Shown here piece after piece: positions 32,811-43,817 of a DNA stretch of 64,000 nucleotides. The notes under the pieces were generated by a model that had not been told where the DNA came from, did not search any database, and saw nothing but the letters and a program-made list of their open reading frames with translations. Where the stretch lies: the NCBI GenBank assembly GCA_030272585.1, contig BSYQ01000009.1, positions 3,658,001 to 3,722,000 on the forward strand, given 5' to 3'. The stretch's first letter is position 1, and the number at the start of each line of letters is the position of its first letter. Both the position numbers and the translations under genes were made by a program. Origin of the DNA: Bryopsis sp. KO-2023. Lineage: Eukaryota > Chlorophyta > Ulvophyceae > Bryopsidales > Bryopsidaceae.

Positions 32811-35800
32811 CGAAATTGCTGAAACATCAAAGATTGTTACGTGTTTTTTTTATTTTTTTTATTAGAATAATGGATTTATTCCATTCTCTGTCCCTTCCTG
32901 CCGCCCCGTCCTCCCAAAAAAAGAAACGAAAAAAATATAAAGGATAAGAAACGAAACATACTAAGAATAGTAATTATTAACAGATGAAAAGGAAAAACAC
33001 ATTTAAAAATGACAAATAAGCGATATTAATAAATTTGAAAATAAGAAAATAGTATGGAATATAATTTCTTTTATTATTCTTTCTTTTTAAAAACAAAGCA
33101 ACGTATTTTACGGAAAATTTCCCTCAGAGAAGGAATGAATGCAGCAGAAAAATTGGCCATATTATTTTTTAAATAGGTTGTGCCAGTATTGATATTTATT
33201 TATTTCTGATCGGAAGCTCTTTTCTAGTTTTTTTTCTTTTAGTTTTCTTTCTTCTAGTTTTCTGGTCCGTATCGCAAGGATCACCACGCAATCCCTGACC
33301 GTTCATTATTTTTCTTGAATCAACAATGTTTCAGTTCCCATGCTTAAAAAAAATCAAAACTAACTCCTGGTCAAACACCGGTTTTTGGCGAGCACACGTA
33401 TCAGGGCCAAAAAAAAAGAGTGAGAAAAGAGTGATAACGACAATTTTTGTTTGGTTGATTATTTTATTTTATTTATTTTCTTTTTCTTGGTGGGCGGGGG
33501 GGTTCAGGGATGTGCTGCTTGCTTTTCTGAGGTCAAATTGGATAGAAACGGAGTGGTCGATTGGAGGGGCAGCCGACGAGATTTATATCCTTCACACAAA
33601 TTCGAAAGTGCGACCGTACGATGTCTGGTAGTTACTTTGCGGTGATGGCTGAAATTTAGTCTTTTTAAAACGCACACACACACACATACACATAGATATA
33701 TATATCCGTGTGTGCGTTTTAGATGCATATACACAGCGCGCACACAGATACGTACGTGTGTGTTGCTTTCTTTAGGCGACCTGACTGAGAAGAAAACTGT
33801 TTTCCTTTTTAGAAAAACAAAAAATGGAGAAAAAAAGAGAAGGAAGAAAACATCGAAAGTAGTTTTTGATTTGACCCAAATCCCCTCCCCTGAAAAAAAA
33901 AAAAAAAAAAGAGAAAGGATTGCGATAAGACTTTTTGGGTTATTTTAGGATTAGCCTAGGAAGGGCAGCGAGGGGATATACATGCATTGTGTGTTGAAGA
34001 TATATTTATATATAGATATGTTAATATATTTATACATGCACACACACATACACTTGAGGTTGATGTGGGGAGTTTTAGGTTTTGAATGAAACGACCCAAC
34101 CCCCTCCCCCCCGGCTCACTGCCCTTCCGTTCATGCATTCTTTTTCGTGTTTTTTTTTTTTCTCCCCTTCTTGTTGGAAGGGGATTCGAGAATTCTCGCT
34201 GGGGAGAAAAAAACCAAAAAAATGGTTTACATGTGGTGAACCTTTGTGTTTCGGTTGAAAGGGGAAAAAAAAAAAGGGTGATGATGGTCATCACAAAAAG
34301 TTTGTTTTTGGTTTTGAGGAAATACATTTGGGAAAAGCAAAACAAAAAAAAAGGGGAAATGCAGGGGGAGGGGTGGGAAAAATCAGTTCGGGGAAAAGAG
34401 AATGTAAGCATCGTGACTGTTCAGTTTTTTTGTTACAAAGGGGAGAAGGGGCTTATTGATCGAAATATCGACGAGATGTATTTTTTTATTTTTCGATCGA
34501 GTTTGCCACTCCCTTTTTCGTTTGCTGGCCCTCTCGCTTACGATCATTGTTTTTCATTACAAACGAAATTGAAAAACAAAAGGAGACAAAACAATCCCTT
34601 TAAAAAAAAACCCTCCGGAAAGGGAATGAGAAAAAGCGAAACGATAGTGAGCGAGCAGGGACTTTTACGATGTTTCTTTGGAAAAAAAAAGAATTTCCCT
34701 TTCTCTATACCCAATATCTTTATTGTTACACACATATATATATATATATTTCAAGAAATACGATGGAGTCTTTTTTTTTATCCCCCTTGTTGAGTCTTTT
34801 GAATGGGTTGGTTTGCCGGCATGGATTTTTTTCTTCTTACGGTGGGCATCTGCTTGTATGCGCAATCAGATGAATTTCGTTTCTGTTTTTTTTTTCCTTC
34901 AAGGATTTTTTTTTTAAGAAAGGGGATGGGGGGTGAGACCCAGGTTATTCTTTTGTGTTTAACAAGAAAAAAAAAATTGGGACAAAAAGATGTGGTTTGA
35001 GTGTGGTTTTGAAGGAATTTTTGTTTACGGGATGAGCGAATGAGAGAGAAAGGGATATACAAATATATATATATATATATATATGAAAGGGCTGGGTCTT
35101 TTGGGTTTTTTTTTTTGAATTTTTTTTTTTAAGTTTTTTCTCCAACAGCTGAAAGGGTACTTGGGGAAATAACAAAAAAAAAAAGAGGTGAATGGGGACA
35201 TGAAAAGACTTTGTTAAGATTGTCAGTCATGCTTGGAAGAAAAAGAGGGGTATGTTTTTTGGGTTTTTTTTTTTGGTTTCTTTCCTTTTTTTTTTGTTTT
35301 TTTTTCGAACCCCCTCTTCTCCTTCGAGGAAAAAAAGAAAAAGAAAAAAGAAGGGATCGACTTTCTGTATTTTTGTTTTGGGTGCAAAGAAAAAAGAAAA
35401 GGGTTAATTTGTTGGTGGATTTTTTTTTTGTTTAATTTTAAACTTTTCTTTCTGGCAAAGAAAAAGGAAAGACGTAAAAAAATTTGATTTGGAATTGCAA
35501 GGGGCGGTGGTTATATATGCGTGTATATATATATATAAAAGTTCGAAAGGGGGTGTGGCCAGATCGGCCTAGCTTGTTTTTTTTTTTTCTTGCTAAATAT
35601 TTTTAGGTACTGCAAAAAAACTAACGTTATAGAGCCAGTGTTTCAAAACGGGGAAAAGAAAAGATCCAAGTTTGGGGGGAAAAGAAAAAAGGCAACTAAA
35701 AAAACAAAAGAGGAAAAGGTTGCAAAAACGAAAAAAAAAAGGAGATTAAGAAGAAAAAATCAAAGATGAAGTTTGAGTTTTAAGAAAAACTTTTTCTATT

Positions 35801-38391
35801 TGAAAGAAAGAAAAACATACCCTTTTCCATTTGTGTATTTTCAATTCAACGAGAATTGTGTTTTTTTCTTTTGTTTTTGAAAGAAAGATGCAGGGAGTGT
35901 TTTGAGGGGTCGAAAAACAAGAGAAAAAAAAGGAACCAAACCAAACCAAGAAAAAAAAAGTGCGAGGGGTTCGGCATATTATGAGTGAGATGGTGGTGCA
36001 ATAAGAAATCTCTCATAAGCGAGAGTTTGAAAAAAAAAAAAAAGTGGGGCTCTTTTTTAAATTAAATCGACAGCAGTTGTCTTCTCGGTGGGTAGTTGTA
36101 AAAAAAAATGGTTTTCTTTCAACAAAACTTAGCAATGGAAAAATTGTGGTTGGGGGGGGGGAGAAATCTTTTGTGGAAATTCTTTGACTGATTTGAGAAA
36201 TATCCCCACTTGATCTTGACCGTTTGGAAAAAGAAAAAAAGAAAAAAAACCCTAAGAAAACTAAGAAAACATTGAAGGAAAAAAAAATTGTGTATATAAG
36301 AAGACTAAAAAAAACAAATTACAGACAACGGTTGTTAGGGCTGACCAGAAAGATTTGGGAAAAATTCGGGTGAGAATCCCTGTATGGACAGGCATACTTC
36401 AGTGTTGTAGATCTAATATAAAAAGCTGATAGTACAGAATGACTTCAAAAATATATATATTAGCAAGGCTCCCCCTCTGTCTTTTCTGTAGCTGAAGGTA
36501 GTTTCGGTGTTAAAACGAAAGAAAAAAAAGAAAAAGTTCCAGGGTAGAAAAACCGAAAAAAAAAAGAAAAAAGAAAAGAAAAGAGAACCAAAAGTTAGAG
36601 AGGGTGGTGCCAATACTGAGCAGAAAGAAAATGACTAATAATCAAGAAGAGTTGAAACAAGAATTTGCAACCCACTCGCGTGTGTATGTGTGTTTCCTCG
36701 GTGGATAAGATATTTCTGCTTCATTGATTTTTTTTTTCTTTTTTTTTGTCTGTGTATTGCTCAATAACATATGTTGATATATGCATGCTGGTGCATGTCG
36801 ATTTTTTTTTCTTTTCTTTTTTTTAAATTTGCCGAACCGTCTGTCGGACAAGTACTACTCTTTTGAAAAGGGAATGTGGGAGTGAGTCATCTTTTTTCGT
36901 TTCAACTGCTGTGAAAGTTGTCGGAAAAAAAAATTGAAAAAGCAAAAAATACAAAAAGAAAACTCTCAGCCGAGGTTTTCAACACTTTTGCACGATGGGG
37001 GAAAAAAAAGAACACCTTTTTTTTTTCAAGAAAGGCTGCTGTCTTTTTTGCTATGTTATTTTGGTCTTTCTTTTTTTCTTTTTAATTTGGGGGTTTTAAC
37101 AAATCCCCTTTGGGGAAAATCTTATGTGGTGAAATGGGATGGGAAGGGAAGGGGGTTGCTTTTTAAGGTTGATAAAAATATGTATCAACCAAAAACAAAA
37201 CAAAGAATGAGGACATCGTTTTTTTCATTTTATATTTTTTTTGCCTGTGGGGGCGGTCGGCGTTTTATCCTTAAAAAAAAATATGAAACGTCGATTGCAT
37301 TGGGGGACAGCAGAAAGGAACAAAAAAACACAAAATTGTTATCTAATTGTGAGTTCGTCAATCGATGCCGATGGGTGCAGCAGAAAAAACTCGTTTGAGA
37401 TAGCTCATCAGGGTTTCTGAGTTAGCTAGATGAGGCAATGTAGGATCCTGAAAAAGAGTGAGAAAGTAGCGCATCACACTTTTTCCCCTTCAGGGGAGTA
37501 GATATTCGATGCGGTTGTGTTTTTTGGCTAATGTCAATCGATGGAAATATGGACGATGGAAAAAAACACAATTTGCCTGATTGGCCAGCCGGGTGAGGCA
37601 GCGTATTGGTCGAGGAAAAAGTGTGAGAAATCATCCGTCACACTTTCATCGGTTGCAGAATTAGCTAGCTAGATGAAGCAGTGTAGGGGGACACGGGAAA
37701 GAGTGAGAATTCGTCTGTCACACGTTTGATGGAGTGCTTTAGGTTTTGTTTCGTGCGGTCGTATCATTTGGCTGATGTCTCTTTCCTTGCAAGGCAAATG
37801 TTTCTTTTTGGATATTGGGGGTATAGGGGGGGTTGGGGGGATGGGGTATCATGGGAAAAATGAGAAAGGTAGGGTGGGGAGGGAGGTATGTTTTGCAAGA
37901 TGTCATCGCATTTGTTATGTGTGAATATTTATGATGGGGACCAAATGGTGTAATGTTTGTACTGTTTGGTGTGCATGATGTAATCGTACCTCATGTTTCG
38001 CTTTCGCCAAATTAAACTAACTGTTTCTTGCCACGACACATTTTCGATGTTCGTTCTCCAGCAACTCCCGAGCAAAAAAGAAAATTACTGCTAAAAATCT
38101 ACTGTCCATATTCGATATTTTTTTTCATTTGTCCAAAACAAAAAAATAAAATGTTGAGTCTATGTGCTGGGTTTTTTGGGCTTATTTTGTATCCTACTTT
38201 TTTCTCCTTATATTTTCTATCTCCTGTTGAAAATCCCAGAACATGAAAGAAAATACCTCTAGAAAAAATGTCCTATTTTCTATATTTTTTCCTGTCCAAG
38301 TGTCTTGGTCCAATCTTCGATTTTCTCCCAAACGTTTATGAAACAAGATTGAAAAATCAAAGTATAACACTAAACTGATAATAAAGATTGC
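32811..38391. other. Long gene-free low-complexity tract
   Basis: About 5.6 kb dominated by poly(A), poly(T), short GA/GT runs and TATA microsatellites (33680-33760, 34000-34050, 34733-34751, 35060-35085). Frames are Lys/Phe/Ile runs or fall in the repeats, with no splice-supported exon. Part may be the BTB 3' UTR. Three diverged copies of one segment lie at 37405-37735. Confidence 0.5.
37405..37735. repeat. Three diverged tandem copies of a roughly 100-150-bp unit
   Basis: Shared words occur in order three times: TTAGCTAGATGA or a close variant, GCAGTGTAGG-like, AAAGAGTGAGAA-like, then CATCACAC/CGTCACAC. Copies lie near 37405-37500, 37570-37650 and 37660-37735. Function unknown. Confidence 0.6.
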
Positions 38392-38767
38392 CATCCCTTA
38401 CAATCATCGGTTGTCAGATTTTCCAATTCTGTCTTTCTCCTTCCACCTGTGAACACTGTCCATCAATATCAAAAGAATTTCCAAACCTTTTCAGCTTGAA
38501 ATCTTCATAAAAAAGAGGCAATACATATTGGGACACAGCAGGAATAGCCCATGGGACTTTAAGCACAAAATAGTTATATTCAAAAACTATTGCAAGCATT
38601 GTAGTCAAGTGACTTGGAAATCCATGGAAAACGCAAAAAGTATTCAACTTCTTTGACAGGAGTTGTGGAGAAGGTAGACAAGAATCTCCAGGCTCAGGTT
38701 TTGCGGACCAACCAGCTGCAAAGCGACTACTCTTTTTGATCACATTGAGGAATGGGGCCAAGCTCAC
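38392..38767 (-). repeat. Second copy of the dispersed repeat also seen at 21.0 kb
   Basis: In reverse orientation, 38392-38570 matches 21020-21235 at roughly 85% by eye. The minus-strand frame here is open for 117 codons and shares its end with the other copy (KRFGNSFDIDGQC, VEGERQ, stop). Conservation of a reading frame and stop between copies hints at a former element-encoded protein. The family is not recognised. Confidence 0.5.
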
Positions 38768-39145
38768 GACCAGCAGCCAAACACTCCAAGAATTCGTCTC
38801 GTTAAAGAAGAAAATAATGTTGGTTGTTTCGATATATCGTGTGTGCTTATATATATTTCTTTCGTCTTTTTCTCAAGACGTCGAATTGTACCACTATGAA
38901 ATCCTTCCAAGACGTTACAGAAAACATTGCCTTGTGTCGAAACTAAAACGATAAAAAATAAAATGATAAGATAAGATAAATGAAATGAAATGAAATGAAA
39001 TAAAATCAGAAAGCGGTCTTCGACCAAAAAACAATCTGATGGCGCATTGATCCGTACAGCCCCATAGCCCACAAAAAGGTAGTGCTCGTGTGAGTCGAGT
39101 GGCCTGCTGGTGGTTAGGCGTGACTCACACGGGGCAGGGAAAGTT

Positions 39146-39177
39146 ACAACCAATATGGTGCGCACAGCATAAATACC
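39146..39177 (+). promoter_or_regulatory. CCAAT and TATA boxes of ACR-B
   Basis: CCAAT (about 39150-39154) and GCATAAATACC (about 39168-39177) lie some 130 and 110 bp upstream of the ATG at 39281, at the same spacing as in ACR-A. Confidence 0.55.
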
Positions 39178-39280
39178 AGTTGTTTCCCGAACATCAAAAG
39201 CAACGACTGGTGTGTTCTCTCTGTGCGTGCGTACTTCTTACTCTCAACCGACTGTTTTATCTGAACTTTTTCTTCTCACA

Positions 39281-40501
39281 ATGATGACGAACGCTGCTGT
39301 TTTCTTGGCTTTCCTGGCACTCGTGGGGCTGCCCCAAGCTTTGGAAGGTTTGGAGCACAAGTGCCGCCCTTTATGCGGAAGCAAGTTGTCGTTTCCTTGT
39401 TTTGGTTGGGGTGCGCCGCCTCAGACTCTCACGTGTTTGTTCAGGTCGACGCCTCTACCAGACCTCAACCACGTCTTGCCAAGTCTTTGGCTCGGTGAGC
39501 CTCGTGGTGAAATCGGGATCGTGCAAGGGCTGGGCTGGAGCGAGTTGCAACGTGAGAATTTTCTTCACCATGTTGTGCGCGTCTTGTGGTGGTGTTTCCA
39601 ACTTGCTCAGAAAATGCACAGAGAAAGTGGCTGACTGTTGTTGCTGTGCCCGCAGTCTCTTGCATTTGCAGAATCCAAACTGGAGAGCGAAGTGAAAGAA
39701 ATCCTGACAACCGACCTGTGCAGTCCCGTGTCGGCGGAAGCCGCAGCGACGGCGGCAGCGACTGCCGTGGCGTCGGTGTATTTCGAAGCGTTGGCAAAGG
39801 TAGGTGTAGCCGAGATAAGGTTCAGTGCGTTGTTCAGTACTTCTTCTTGTCTTTTCCGTGCATTGACCTCCTCACTGGCTCGTGCAGGTGTCCTGTGACG
39901 GTCAAGGTTTCGGGTGCGGTTTCAGTGTGGCCCGCGGAGATTCCTTTGCAACAGCGTACGCAGAAGCTTTCGCTCGAGCCGTTGCAGTTGCAGCTGGCGG
40001 CGATTCGAGCGCAGTGTGTATGGGAGACTTGACCGCGATCGCAGTGGGATTTGCGGCAGCCGCCGCGGAAGGTAGCACCAGAGCCTGTGTCGAAGGCAGC
40101 GGAGCAGCCGAAGCATTCCGCTCCGAGTTTGTTCTTTCCGCAACAACGGCCATCGCCGACGCGTTGGCGATCGCGACTTCAGAAGTTTGCACAGGTTTGG
40201 TGGTTTCGTGTTGACCTCACTGCTCGACCATATCCATGCATCTGTTTGGCAGAACCTGAGCGTTTTCGTTACAGGCGACTTGAGTGCCGACTCCGAGTGC
40301 GGAGTCGACGTGGAGGGAAGCTCCACAGCGATCAACTTCAACGGCGGTGAGGTCGACGACCCAGTTCCAACGACAAGCGGAGACGGAAGTGCTGAATCTG
40401 ACTCCTCCTCGACCACGGCCGGCGCACAGATCCCAGTTTGCACCACGGTTGAAGAGTACTCGTGCTGCTGGGATGCCCCAGGGTGCGAAGAGTTGAATTG
40501 A
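39281..40501 (+). CDS. Secreted Ala/Cys-rich protein ACR-B
   Basis: Five exons: 39281-39347, 39445-39551, 39656-39799, 39888-40194 and 40276-40501 with its acceptor AG at 40273-40274 (first exon base 40275). They give 283 residues, colinear with ACR-A. By eye the two proteins differ at about three positions (Lys/Glu in exon 3, Ser/Ala in exon 4, Arg/Ser in exon 5), and intron 2 is 11 bp shorter here. Architecture is as in ACR-A: signal peptide, Cys-containing segment, Ala-rich helices, the CDGxGFxCG motif at about 109-117, an acidic Ser/Thr-rich tail and a final CCWDAPGC. Both copies remain fully open, so both are probably functional or the duplication or conversion is recent. The gene sits at the inner end of arm B, read away from the spacer. 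Confidence 0.8.
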
Positions 40502-40551
40502 TGGTGGAAATCGTCTCTGAGAAATGTGCCTATCTGTGTTGGTAATGGACT

Positions 40552-40749
40552 GTGTCTGTTGTTTTTCAGGTGTGCGAAGAATGGGCTGCGAAGCGGGGCC
40601 TCTTTCGATCCCAACCACAATCTGCTGATTTTCCCCTTGGGATCATCGGTGCCGCAGTGCTTCTGCTACTAGCACAGTTTTTGTGGCTCCACTCTCATCA
40701 TGATGTGGGGCAGCAGCAAATGGACCACCAACCAGAGGATCTTGTATAA
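40552..40749 (+). other. Candidate alternative last exon of ACR-B (membrane anchor)
   Basis: After a good acceptor (GTTTTTCAG, ending 40569) a frame VCEEWAAKRGLF runs to a TAA at 40747-40749 and contains a hydrophobic span (FPLGIIGAAVLLLLAQFLWL). The mirror copy in arm A (25527-25724) is also intact, with one residue changed. If spliced from an earlier donor in exon 5 (for example after NFNGGE or after AGAQIP), it would swap the secreted acidic tail for a membrane anchor. Otherwise it is 3' UTR. Confidence 0.35.
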
Positions 40750-41065
40750 TTTCGGGCATACACGAGTATGGTTCATCTCCTTCGTGGAGAAGTGAACATG
40801 AGGGCAGAAAACCACTTTTGAAAAGCAGTGGAAAGCCAATTTGTTGAACCACGTCTGTGAGTGGTATCAACGCACCTTGCATTTGGACCGACCGTGACGG
40901 GAGCTGTTCTCTTTTCTGTGTGTTGGATGTGGAGAAGCGTTATGGATTGTGTTGTGGAATTTTCAAAAGGGCTTCGGCCGTCAACGGTCCGAAAAAACAA
41001 CATCGATGGCCAATGTAAAGGATGCTCAGTCAGAAACCTGAAAGTTGTGCTCTTGTATAGTTTAC

Positions 41066-43817
41066 GTTCGTCCGCACATGATCACCTTGTCCTCTTTTTC
41101 TTCTTAAGAAATAAAGAACCCTAGCCCTGTATAGAGGAAAGGAAATACGTATTTCCTTTCATTTGCAATAAAAAGAGATCTTATATTTACGTGTACGAAG
41201 GAATTGTAAGCGAAAAAAAAGGCAACCCACAACAGTTCCACACACAAAATCATCCTGGTTGAGGTTTTTGTTGCACAATTGTTCAAGGGAAAGAGCAATA
41301 TTGATCAAAGTGACTGAAGAAAGCTTTTTTTGTTCTCATCACTTGGAAATATGGAAAGGTGGCAAAAATTACTTCCAGGCCTGAATCTCTTCTATTAGAG
41401 TGGGCATGGGCTGCAATCGTCATTCTAGTGGGGAGGGGTAGGAACTATTTGCTTGGTCAAAGTACTACTTCATGATGACCGCAATCTGAACAGGCTGGCC
41501 AGACTGGTTGAGCTCTCAAGGGTAACACACTGACGAAGTTCTGGGGAGAAGCTGAATTCAATTGTTGCACACGGGTGTTTGGTCCCAAGGCAAAGTTATA
41601 TCTTCAAAAAAAAAATGGGGAGGGGGGGGAATACATTATTTTTCAATCTCCTTGATGAGCAGAAGGACTCTCTCGTTACATCCACGAGGGCATTGAATTA
41701 TTTGAGAAAACTCCAATATTACTAGGTTATCCGTATTTCTGGAGTTTAATTTAAAACAAACAACTTTGAAAAATATTTTCAATATTGATTAATCAGATCT
41801 TTTTTATGTATCTTTTGTTATTATTATACTGAGTATTAATTTCTTTTTGTCACACGTTTTTTCCAAATAAGCAAACACAACTTGTTCTGTTATCTGTTAT
41901 CTGAAATGCAAATCCCCTACGAACAGGGCCAAGTGGATTCTACCTCCCCAGATCCAAGTTCCTCTAATTTTGAAAAGAATAGAAAAGTTTCAAGGCAAAG
42001 GACTAAACTGCTCCTTCACGTAGAATGCAAAACTCTAAGAACTTTTTGTGCAGGGCGGCATGCCTTACACTCAAAGAAAGCTCCCCTCCAGAATTAAAAC
42101 AATCAAGAGCAGGAAAAAAAAGAAGTAAAACTTGGCATCTACTTTCTTGCTTTTACATCAGCGAGGTTACATCACCATATTGGGTGACCAATACCAATTG
42201 ATCATCAATCTATATTAGTCTGACACTAGCCACAAATAAACAAAAATATCGACAAGAATATCGGGAGTTTTTCTTACACCTGTGTGCTTTTTCTATTTTC
42301 TGAATCAACAGTGGTTTATGTCAGCAAGCTTGAAAAAGAAAAGGAACGGTTACAAACAGAATTCACTGTTTCAGGGTGCAAGATGTTGGTGAAAAATGAT
42401 AATTGAATGCTTTTGGAGTATCATTCATGGAATTCATGAAAGTGGTGAGAACGACAACTGGGCATATCTCTATTCTTACTTTTTCAAAAACCGTGAGGAA
42501 ATGTAAATTCAAAAATCCTGTGAGTGTTCTTCATGATGTGCTGCATATAATCATTTAATTTCTGTAAAATTCGTAGTTTGAAAAGGAAGTTTTTGAAAAT
42601 AAAAACGGCCTCGAATCTCTAAGGTAAACAGGAAGGAGGGAGAAATTCTGGGGACACGGATTTCCCCTCTTCTAAACCCCAACAAACAGAACATTAGAAC
42701 ATTATTGTCCAAGAGCTTTTTCTAGAAAACATGCAAGCCCCAAGGTTTTTTTTTTCTTTTTTCAAACTTGAGAAGGTTTTTCTCGCAAGACGTATTCTAC
42801 CTTAAGAAACAGAACGATGCAAAAAAGAAAAAAAGACCACATGCTCTGTAGCTTCCACAACATAAACACTATGGTATTAATTGGACTAGACTTGCTATAT
42901 TTCTCTTTTAAACTTCGACGATATCACAATTTCTTGATTTGGAATGAGTGTATGGTGTGGTAGTGATTTTGTGTTCATATCTTTGATTGATCCAGAATGA
43001 GAAAGCTAGCCACATGCAAAAACATTGCTGTAGATAGAATCAAGTCCTACTTGGGAAAACTAATAAATTCAATTACAAAACGACCGTTTGTAAAAAGAGG
43101 GAAAGTCATTATTGGAGGAAAAAACATGGTCGTGAAATTAACTGGTAACAAATAAACATAAAAGATGCTTGAACAGAAAACTATCAAGAAGACCAGCCAT
43201 TTTGAGAAGCAAAAAATAAATGCTCATCTTTACTTCAAACCGATATAACCCCCCCCCAAAAAAAACCCAGAAAATTACAGCCTTGCCAAGTTGCTTGCAT
43301 AAAAAAACCAGACCTATTCACGCAGAAAAAGGAAACCGGAAACCAAACCTTACTTGAATAAATTAAGAAACCTATGCTTGCACGATAATCACAGCAAAGC
43401 CACCACCCGCCATCGATTTGACTCGCAGCTCAAAACAAACGACCCAACCAACCAACCGCCTACGATCCAAACAACGAATATTCAACTTATCCATACGACC
43501 ACAATCAACCACTAGATGCAACCATCAATGTTCAACAGCAACAAAATCACCCCAACAGAAACCGAGAAACCACCACCACAACAGCCCACTTCCATCAACA
43601 TACACCTCACCCCCAGCCTGCCAGAAAACCAAATCAAACCTGAGAAACCACCACCACAACTGCCCACTTCCATCAAAATAAACCTCACCCCCCAGCCAGC
43701 CAAAAACCAATTTTTCTCAAACAAAATACCATGATTGCCCACGAGTAAACACTATGATTGCCAACGTTTATCACCAAAGACTTGAGAACCAGCCAAAACG
43801 AAGTCATACCAATAAAC
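41066..43817. other. Arm B, diverged part without a recognised gene
   Basis: Similarity to arm A drops sharply at about 41065. Patches at 41460-41620, 43380-43510 and 43560-43800 still match arm A. 41650-43370 is AT-rich and mostly has no counterpart in arm A, so it may be an unrecognised insertion. Two 77-bp-type units lie at 43560-43720. No gene is supported. Confidence 0.4.
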
